From: JACQNR01 sp049515175
Lineage (GTDB): Bacteria; Acidobacteriota; Terriglobia; UBA7540
Direction: 5' to 3'
Assembly (NCBI GenBank): GCA_049515175.1
Contig: JBEKUI010000001.1
Span: 1-62,879, forward strand
Length of the DNA: 62,879 nt
Part shown: piece after piece, positions 57,714 to 62,879 of the stretch
How the letters are laid out: each line of letters opens with the position of its first letter
Numbering within the stretch: the first letter of the stretch is position 1
The notes under the pieces: generated by a model
Told to the model about the DNA's origin: nothing
What the model saw: the letters and a program-made list of their open reading frames with translations, nothing else
The model's database searches: none
Program-made: the position numbers and the translations under genes

Positions 57714-58802
57714 ATGAAGCATTGGATAGCCTGCCTCTCCGTCTTGATCGTGGTCTGCTTTCAATCCTCCATCCTGGCCGCGGCTCCATCCGCGTCCCTG
57801 CCCGTGCGCGGCCTCAACCTGGGCGCGCCGAAGCCCGAGGAAGTCCCGCAGATGGTGCGCTTCATCCGCGAGGCCTTGCCGAAAGAAGGTGTCAACCTCC
57901 TGGTGCTGGAGTTCGATTACCGCTACGAGTACAAAAGCCATCCTGAAGTCGTGGACGCTGACGCGCTCTCCAGAGCCGATGTCAAAGCCCTCGTCGAGGC
58001 TTGCCGCGCCGGGGGCGTGCGCCTGATCCCGCTCATCAATCTGCTGGGGCACCAGTCCTGGGCGGAGACGACCTTCGGCCTGCTGCGCGCTCATCCCGAG
58101 TTTGACGAGACGCCGGGAAAGTATCCGGCGAACAAGAATATCTACTGCCGCAGTTATTGCCCGCTGCACCCCGACCTGCACAAGATCGTTTTCGATTTGG
58201 TGGACGAGCTCGCGGAGGTTTGCGAGGCGGACGCCGTCCACGTCGGCATGGATGAGGTTTTCATCCTGGCGGATCCTGACTGCCCGCGCTGCAAGTCGCG
58301 CAACAAGGCGGAACTCTTCGCGCAGGAAGTGCGCACGTTGCACGACCACCTCCTCTCCACGCGCCGCGAGATGTGGATGTGGGGCGACCGCTTCCTCGAT
58401 GGCGGCACGACCGGCCTGGGCGAGTGGGAAGCGAGCGAAAATGGCACCGCTGCGGCGATTCAGATGGTCCCGCGCGACATCGTCATCTGCGATTGGCACT
58501 ATGATGCCGTTCCCGCCACCGCCCCCTACTTTGCCGTCGAGGGCTTTCGCGTCCTCTACGCTCCCTGGCGCAAGACGGACGTGGCCCTGGGCGAGCTGGA
58601 CTTGATCCGCGCCGCGCGCGCCCACGCCGACCCGACGATCGCTCCGCGCATAATCGGCATCCTGCAAACAAGCTGGACCGGACCCGGCGAATTCATCCGC
58701 GCTTACTACGGCGTTTCCGCCGCCCCCGCGCCCGGCACTGAGGCGCGCGAATCCGCAGCGACGTTCAAGGCACTCTTCAGCGCGATTCGCGCAACGCCAT
58801 AA
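57714..58802 (+). CDS. GH20-like exported hydrolase
   Basis: ATG 57714 follows GAGGTG six bases upstream. The 362-residue protein has a signal peptide (MKHWIACLSVLIVVCFQSSILAA) and a TIM-barrel region with the GH20 Asp-Glu pair in HVGMDEVF. It has no N-terminal GH20b domain and is shorter than typical hexosaminidases (about 500 or more). A Cys-rich loop (DPDCPRCKSRNK) follows the catalytic pair. It may act on amino-sugars of cell wall or chitin; activity is inferred only. It sits between a dead kinase and mreD. Confidence 0.78.
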   Translation: MKHWIACLSVLIVVCFQSSILAAAPSASLPVRGLNLGAPKPEEVPQMVRFIREALPKEGVNLLVLEFDYRYEYKSHPEVVDADALSRADVKALVEACRAGGVRLIPLINLLGHQSWAETTFGLLRAHPEFDETPGKYPANKNIYCRSYCPLHPDLHKIVFDLVDELAEVCEADAVHVGMDEVFILADPDCPRCKSRNKAELFAQEVRTLHDHLLSTRREMWMWGDRFLDGGTTGLGEWEASENGTAAAIQMVPRDIVICDWHYDAVPATAPYFAVEGFRVLYAPWRKTDVALGELDLIRAARAHADPTIAPRIIGILQTSWTGPGEFIRAYYGVSAAPAPGTEARESAATFKALFSAIRATP

Positions 58803-58875
58803 GCGCTCGCGATGTCCGTGTTTCGCCCGCGGCGCCCCTACCCAAGGTTGCGGGCATCTGTTACTCTGGCCCGCG

Positions 58876-59385
58876 ATGGCGAAACTGCTCCAGCGCGCGA
58901 TCACGGCTTTCCGTGGGCATCCCGCCGTTCTGTGGGTGACGGTGTTCACCGCCCTCCTGCTGCAGACGGTGCTGCCCGTCCGTCTGCCGCTCGCGCGCCT
59001 GTTTGATTTCCCGTTGCTCGTCACGATTTACTTTGCCGTGGGCCGGCGCAACAAAGTTTTCGCCATCGCCCTGGGCACAGTGATTGGCCTCACGCAGGAC
59101 GCGCTTTCCAGCGGGCTGATCGGTCTGTTCGGAATGGCCAAAGGTCTTGTCGGTTATCTCGCTGCCACCGCCAGCGTCAAGTTTGAAATCGAAGACGTAT
59201 TCGGCCGCCTGGCGCTCACTGCCTTGCTGGTGTTCATTCACGGCCTGTTTCTCGCTGCCCTGTACCGCGTCCTTCTGGACCCCGCTCCTCCCTTCCAACT
59301 TCTGCCTCTCGCCGCGAGCACGCTGGCCAATACCGGCCTCGGCCTGATTCTCTACCTGGCGCTCGACCGGGTTCAAAAACAGTGA
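58876..59385 (+). CDS. mreD: Rod shape-determining protein MreD
   Basis: This 169-residue protein is made of about five membrane segments (HPAVLWVTVFTALLLQTVLP, PLLVTIYFAVG, LIGLFGMAKGLVGYLA, TALLVFIHGLFLAALY and a last helix), the MreD pattern and length. Normally it directly follows mreC; here 1.9 kb with a truncated kinase and a GH20-like gene intervene, so it may need its own promoter. Confidence 0.85.
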   Translation: MAKLLQRAITAFRGHPAVLWVTVFTALLLQTVLPVRLPLARLFDFPLLVTIYFAVGRRNKVFAIALGTVIGLTQDALSSGLIGLFGMAKGLVGYLAATASVKFEIEDVFGRLALTALLVFIHGLFLAALYRVLLDPAPPFQLLPLAASTLANTGLGLILYLALDRVQKQ

Positions 59386-59440
59386 CGAGATAAGAATCCA
59401 CTATTGATTTCCGGCGGACGGTCAGCCAGCTCAGCGTTTG

Positions 59441-59479
59441 TCATTCACTATTCGCTACTCACTTTTCGCTATTCACTAC
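59441..59479. repeat. Simple repeat of TCACTATTCGCT units
   Basis: TTCACTATTCGCTACTCACT and the following TTTCGCTATTCACTAC are near-repeats of a 7-8 base unit. It resembles other simple tracts in intergenic gaps of this window (15060, 33340-33400). Confidence 0.5.
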
Positions 59480-59578
59480 CTCTGCCGGCCGGCGCTGTTC
59501 AATCCACGCTTCGTCCGTGCTAAGATACCGCCCCGGTTCAGTCCTATTATCTTTTGCACCTCATAGGAGGATCTCATC

Positions 59579-60982
59579 ATGCAACCCACCACTTTCGGCG
59601 TCATCATCGGCAATCGCGGCTTTTTCCCCGACGTCCTGGCACGCGACGGGCGCGAGGAAATGCTCAAGGTCCTGCAAAAGGCAGGTTACAAAACCGTCTG
59701 CCTGACTCCCGAAGAAACCAAGCATGGCTCCGTAGAGACGTTAAGCGACGCGCGCAAGTGCGCCGAACTTTTCCAGAAGCATCGTGACGGGATCGACGGC
59801 ATCCTCGTCAGCCTGCCCAATTTCGGCGACGAACGCGGCGTGGCCAACAGCATCCGCATGGCCGGCCTCGACGTCCCGGTGCTGGTGCAGGCCACGCCCG
59901 ACGACCCCGCCAAGATGCTGATGGGCGGCCGCCGCGACAGCTTCTGCGGGAAAATTTCCGTCACCAACAACCTTTGGCAGTACGGCATCAAGTTCTCACT
60001 CACCACGCTCCACACCGTGGCGCCAGATTCCGATTCGTTTCGCGGGGACTTGCGTGCCTTCGCCGCCACCTGCCGCATTGTGAAGGGCATAAAAAACCTG
60101 CGCGTGGGCGTTATGGGCGCGCGCCCCACGGCGTTCAACACCGTGCGCTACAGCGAGAAGCTGCTCGAGAACAACGGCATCTCGGTCGAGACGCTCGACC
60201 TCTCGGAAGTCTTCGGCCGCATCGGCCGCCTCAAGGACGACGACGCCCAGGTCCAAGCGCGCCTGGCCGGAATCTCCAATTATGTTCCCACACAGGGCAT
60301 CCCGCCCCACGCCCTGATGAAGATGGCGAAGTTCGGCGTTGTGACGGACAACTGGATGAAGGACAACGCGCTCGCCGGCACGTCGATCCAGTGCTGGACC
60401 GCCATGGAAGAATTTTTCGGCGTGGTGCCCTGCACCCTGATGAGCATGATGTCGAACAATCTGCTGCCCAGCGCCTGCGAGACCGACATGGTCGGCATGC
60501 TCGCCATGTACATCCTGCAACTCGCTTCCGGCGACCCCAGCGCCATCGTCGATTGGAACAACAACTTCGGCGACGACCCCGACAAGTGCGTCATCTTCCA
60601 CTGCTCGAACCTTCCCAAGCACTTCTTCGAAGAAATGAAAATGGATTTCCAGGAGATCATCGCGGGCTCGGTGGGCAAGGACAACACCTTTGGGACCGTC
60701 GTCGGGCAGCTCAAGGCCGGGCCGCTAACTTATTGCCGCGTCTCTACCGACGACCTCAGTGGCAAGATGCGGGCCTACGCCGGCGAGGGCGAAATCACTC
60801 GCGACAAGTTCCCGAGCTTCGGGGGCTACGGCGTGATTCGCGTCCCCGACTTGCAAGGACTCCTGAAATACGTCTGCAAGAACGGCTACGAACATCACGT
60901 TGCCGTCAATCGCAGCCACTTCGGCCGCGCCGTCAACGACGCCCTGGCCAATTACAAAGGTTGGGACGTGCATTACCATTAG
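59579..60982 (+). CDS. L-fucose/L-arabinose isomerase-like protein
   Basis: ATG 59579 follows AGGAGG at eight bases. The 467-residue protein resembles the L-fucose isomerase-like superfamily: FGVIIGNRGFFPDVLARDG, then LVSLPNFGDERGVANSIR, GVMGARPTAFNTVRYSEKLL and CETDMVGMLAMYILQLASGD. The Glu, Asp and His residues used as Mn ligands in true isomerases are plausible in CETD and near VNRSHFGRA, but I cannot confirm each. It probably converts an aldose and a ketose in the cytoplasm. The stop overlaps the convergent hemH stop by four bases. Confidence 0.82.
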   Translation: MQPTTFGVIIGNRGFFPDVLARDGREEMLKVLQKAGYKTVCLTPEETKHGSVETLSDARKCAELFQKHRDGIDGILVSLPNFGDERGVANSIRMAGLDVPVLVQATPDDPAKMLMGGRRDSFCGKISVTNNLWQYGIKFSLTTLHTVAPDSDSFRGDLRAFAATCRIVKGIKNLRVGVMGARPTAFNTVRYSEKLLENNGISVETLDLSEVFGRIGRLKDDDAQVQARLAGISNYVPTQGIPPHALMKMAKFGVVTDNWMKDNALAGTSIQCWTAMEEFFGVVPCTLMSMMSNNLLPSACETDMVGMLAMYILQLASGDPSAIVDWNNNFGDDPDKCVIFHCSNLPKHFFEEMKMDFQEIIAGSVGKDNTFGTVVGQLKAGPLTYCRVSTDDLSGKMRAYAGEGEITRDKFPSFGGYGVIRVPDLQGLLKYVCKNGYEHHVAVNRSHFGRAVNDALANYKGWDVHYH

Positions 60983-62094
60983 TTGTCGCGGACTTGCGCG
61001 AGCACCAGGTCCGCCAGGGCGCGGATGAAGGTTGGGGAATCGTTCAGCGCGGGCATGAGTTCGAACTGCGCGACGCCAAGATGGCGGGCAAGCGCGCGGG
61101 CTTCGATATCGATTTCGGCGAGAGTCTCGACGTGATCGGTGACGAAGGAAATGGGAATCACCAGCACGCGTGAAACGTCGCGCACGGCAAGGCCACGCAA
61201 CGTCTCGCTGAGCGTGGGTTCGAGCCACTTGCCGGGACGCACGCGGCTCTGATAGCAGAGCACGTGAGGATTCCGCCAGCCGCCGCGCTCCATCACCAGC
61301 CGGACGGTCTCCTCGATCTGTTGTTGGTAAGGGTCCCCCGCCTCAATCACTCGCACCGGCACGCCATGGGCGCTGAAGACCCGGTGGACATCATCTGTAG
61401 CGCCGCTCTGTGAGCGGCGAACTGGCAAACGCCGGTCATAGACCCGCGCTACAGCCCGAGCTTGGTGCCCATCTTCTGTGGCGGCGCTCGGCTCAACAGA
61501 CGGGAGCCCCGAGGGCTCCCCTACGCCGGCGAATCGCGTCAAACCTTCGTTGACCTTCTCGACCACCGCGTCGAGGTAAGTGGGGTGGCCGTAGAAGAAA
61601 TTCACGACGCTGGTGGGGAGCGAGTCCTTCCCTGCCCGCGCGTACTGCCGCTGCCATTCGTTCAGGCTGCTGCCCGTGGTCGTCTTCGAGAATTGCGGGT
61701 AGAGCGGTAGGAGAATCAATTCGTGAAAATTGCCGCGCGCGATCTGCGCGACCGCTTCCTCGGCGAGCGGATGCCAGTAGCGCATGGCGACGAAGACGCG
61801 CGCATCGAGCCCGCGCGAGTCGCGGATCTCGCGCTCCAGCGCCCGCGCCTGGAGCTCCGTCAGCTCGCGGATGGGAGACTTGCCGCCGATCGAGGCGTAG
61901 TGCTCCCGAACGTGGCGCGCGCGCCGCGAGGAAATCAGCCGCGCGAGCGTCGGCCGCGCCAGGCGCGCAAAGGGGAAATCGATGATGTCCGCATCGCTGA
62001 AGAGATTGTAGAGAAATGGCTCGACGGCCTGGAGCGAGTCCGGTCCTCCCAGTTGGAAAACCACCACGGCCAGCTTGTTCTCGCTTCCCGTCAC
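60979..62094 (-). CDS. hemH: Ferrochelatase
   Basis: The 371-residue enzyme inserts iron into protoporphyrin or coproporphyrin. Expected motifs are present: VVFQLGGPDS, then GGKSPI, LPLYPQFSKTTTGSS, FSAHGVPV with catalytic His243, and SFVTDHVETLAEID with the conserved Glu. Between GLTRFAG and DVHRVFSAHG, residues 191-234 are extra: a Pro/Arg/Ser-rich stretch (GEPSGLPSVEPSAATEDGHQ, then VYDRRLPVRRSQSGA) encoded by palindromic repeats at 61396-61525. Flanking motifs are intact and in frame. The GTG start at 62094 lacks a strong Shine-Dalgarno sequence. No other haem gene is adjacent. Confidence 0.93.
   Translation of the reverse strand: MTGSENKLAVVVFQLGGPDSLQAVEPFLYNLFSDADIIDFPFARLARPTLARLISSRRARHVREHYASIGGKSPIRELTELQARALEREIRDSRGLDARVFVAMRYWHPLAEEAVAQIARGNFHELILLPLYPQFSKTTTGSSLNEWQRQYARAGKDSLPTSVVNFFYGHPTYLDAVVEKVNEGLTRFAGVGEPSGLPSVEPSAATEDGHQARAVARVYDRRLPVRRSQSGATDDVHRVFSAHGVPVRVIEAGDPYQQQIEETVRLVMERGGWRNPHVLCYQSRVRPGKWLEPTLSETLRGLAVRDVSRVLVIPISFVTDHVETLAEIDIEARALARHLGVAQFELMPALNDSPTFIRALADLVLAQVRDN
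61396..61453. repeat. MITE-like palindromic element in frame within hemH
   Basis: TGTAGCG (61396-61402) and CGCTACA (61447-61453) are terminal inverted repeats; inside, CGCCGCTC-TGT-GAGCGGCG forms an 8-bp hairpin (61401-61419). The 58-bp unit codes for the extra segment of ferrochelatase. Confidence 0.75.
61502..61520. repeat. Second palindrome in hemH, GGGAGCCC-CGA-GGGCTCCC
   Basis: Eight-base arms with a three-base loop; on the minus strand it reads GTAGGGGAGCCCTCGGGGCT, opening with GTAGGGGAG like the repeat at 11274-11291. It encodes the SGLPS part of the extra segment. Confidence 0.65.
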
Positions 62095-62291
62095 CCGCTC
62101 ACCCTTGCACGCCCGCGATGCTGCGTCCCGGGCGCAGAGATGCCCTTCTGCCGCATGTGCAGGAACCCAATTTGATGAAAGCTTTTAAGCCCCGCCAGCG
62201 CCACTTCTAGATCTTGGCCCTCTTCACGATCTTACCGCCACCAACCCCAGAAGCGCGATCGATGTCTCACTCCCCTGCTCAAATCTTGCGC

Positions 62292-62481
62292 CTGATTTAG
62301 CTTTGACCAAATTTTGTCAACAAATCGCGTTGAAAACAAACGGCTTTTTAGCTTTGTGCAATTCTTACACAAAGCTAAAATCTCCCTTGTTTTCAACAAC
62401 ATCTTAGCTTTGGTCAACAAAAAAAGTTGTAAGTTACTCATTCTACATGACATTTTAGCTTTGGCATGACCTATATAAGGG
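62292..62481 (-). repeat. Iteron-like CAAAGCTAAA element, copy 2
   Basis: This is the reverse-complement counterpart of 7727-7920: CCTATATAAGGG at the outer end, five TTTAGCTTTG/CAAAGCTAAA motifs (near 62296, 62347, 62369, 62403, 62453; the one at 62369 inverted), and the hairpin TAGCTTTGTGCAA..TTACACAAAGCTA with one changed pair. The shared block ATGTTGTTGAAAACAAGGGA is identical in both copies. Confidence 0.8.
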
Positions 62482-62611
62482 CCCAGCCAACTTTTCGGCA
62501 AGAAATCCGGTGCGAGGAAGCGAATATAGGGCGCTGTGAAGCATGATGGCCAACCCGCGCCCCGTCGCGCCCTCGCCGGGCGGGATTTCGATTCCCTCCC
62601 CATGAACCTAT

Positions 62612-62641
62612 AGGCTAGCATACTGAGCCACGATTTGTCAA
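62612..62641 (-). promoter_or_regulatory. Sigma70-like promoter pointing into element copy 2
   Basis: On the minus strand TTGACA (62636-62641) is followed after 18 bases by TAGCCT, or after 15 by TATGCT. It lies about 130 bases upstream of the element, in the same relation as the promoter-like site at 7494-7522 to copy 1. Confidence 0.4.
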
Positions 62642-62879
62642 GACTCCCCTGGGCGTCCGGCGCATCATAGTTCGCCTATTCCATCAAGGTGTAGTTTTCA
62701 GGTTTTGGCTGGACCAAAGAAGCGGGGCGGGTCAAGGCACTACTTGTGCCAGGAAATTCAACCTCGACCTGGTAGAGTTTTTCGGGGCGGGTCGGCACCC
62801 CTGAGACTTATCTAGGTTTTTGCCAAGCTACAAGTCCAGTCCCCAGTTCATCCCGCGTTGGATCAGGCGCCCGGCCCAG

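Larger units (their letters stand above)
62095..62879. other. Right-edge non-coding region
   Basis: No gene is supported. It holds the inverted copy of the CAAAGCTAAA element (62292-62481), a promoter-like site pointing into it (62612-62641), and an 11-base direct repeat CGGGGCGGGTC at 62723 and 62783. A 129-codon minus-strand frame (62621-62232) runs through the element but its counterpart in copy 1 is split by a one-base difference, so it is not credible as a gene. Confidence 0.55.

Noticed and set aside
57030..59024. 664-codon minus-strand frame across the kinase remnant and GH20-like gene
   Set aside because: There is no domain or leader, and it overlaps two well-supported plus-strand features.
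62232..62621. 129-codon minus-strand frame through element copy 2, with similar short frames in copy 1
   Set aside because: The matching peptides (PYIG..KAKMS, MLLKTREILALCKN) follow from the repeated DNA; in copy 1 they are in different frames because of a one-base length difference, and no Shine-Dalgarno site or codon bias supports them.

Overview
The window looks like chromosomal DNA of an acidobacterium (Acidobacteriota, probably class Terriglobia). I base this on the GC-rich coding style and on the gene mix: an Oar-like TonB-dependent receptor with an N-terminal carboxypeptidase-regulatory domain, CRTAC1/ASPIC-UnbV proteins, many exported TPR proteins, a BlaI/M56-BlaR1 pair with a TonB-like tail, CsgG plus a Pkn-type kinase, and a ferredoxin-methyltransferase fusion. 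The phylum is an inference from family content; no rRNA gene is present.

Layout. 0.4-7.2 kb: corrinoid-type URO-D-fold methyltransferase, transmembrane Ser/Thr kinase with a CsgG/FlgT-like secreted protein, a frameshifted exported protein, a TPR-like fragment and an OmpA protein. 7.2-11.3 kb is a scarred accessory region: palindromic repeats, an iteron-like CAAAGCTAAA element, a neutral-ceramidase-like protein, a truncated integrase beside tRNA-Gly(CCC), and the tail of a molybdopterin dehydrogenase. 11.3-13.0 kb: blaI-blaR1 pair. 13-25 kb: envelope cluster (CRTAC1, TPR, TonB receptor with a strong terminator, sulfatase-TPR lipoprotein, TPR). 25-32 kb: tight minus-strand operon GH116, GH20, 3-hydroxyacyl-CoA dehydrogenase, M19 dipeptidase. 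32-35 kb: iscS-mnmA (tRNA thiolation). 35-37.5 kb: Gfo/Idh/MocA oxidoreductase and ferredoxin-methyltransferase fusion. 37.7-42.2 kb: minus-strand run uvrC, two YtxH proteins, DUF948-like, GT-A-like DUF2064, exported rhodanese. 42-47 kb: TPR, DUF2007, D-aminoacylase, GH97. 47-53 kb: SprT-like metalloprotease, two exported hypothetical proteins, TPR protein overlapping uvrA. 53.5-59.4 kb: FecR protein and mreB-mreC-mreD, with a dead kinase fragment and a GH20-like gene lodged between mreC and mreD. 59.6-62.1 kb: fucose-isomerase-like protein and ferrochelatase. The right end repeats the CAAAGCTAAA element in inverse orientation.

The most unusual signal is a set of short GC-rich palindromic, MITE-like sequences (ends of the type GTAGCGCC or GTGGCGCC) that sit in frame inside three conserved housekeeping genes: hemH, uvrA and mnmA. 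They add roughly 20-45 residues to each protein without breaking it, recalling the Rickettsia palindromic elements. Related palindromes lie in several intergenic gaps. The second candidate is the pair of about 190-bp iteron-like elements near the window ends. Each has five CAAAGCTAAA motifs, a near-perfect hairpin and an upstream sigma70-like promoter, and neither has a convincing ORF.
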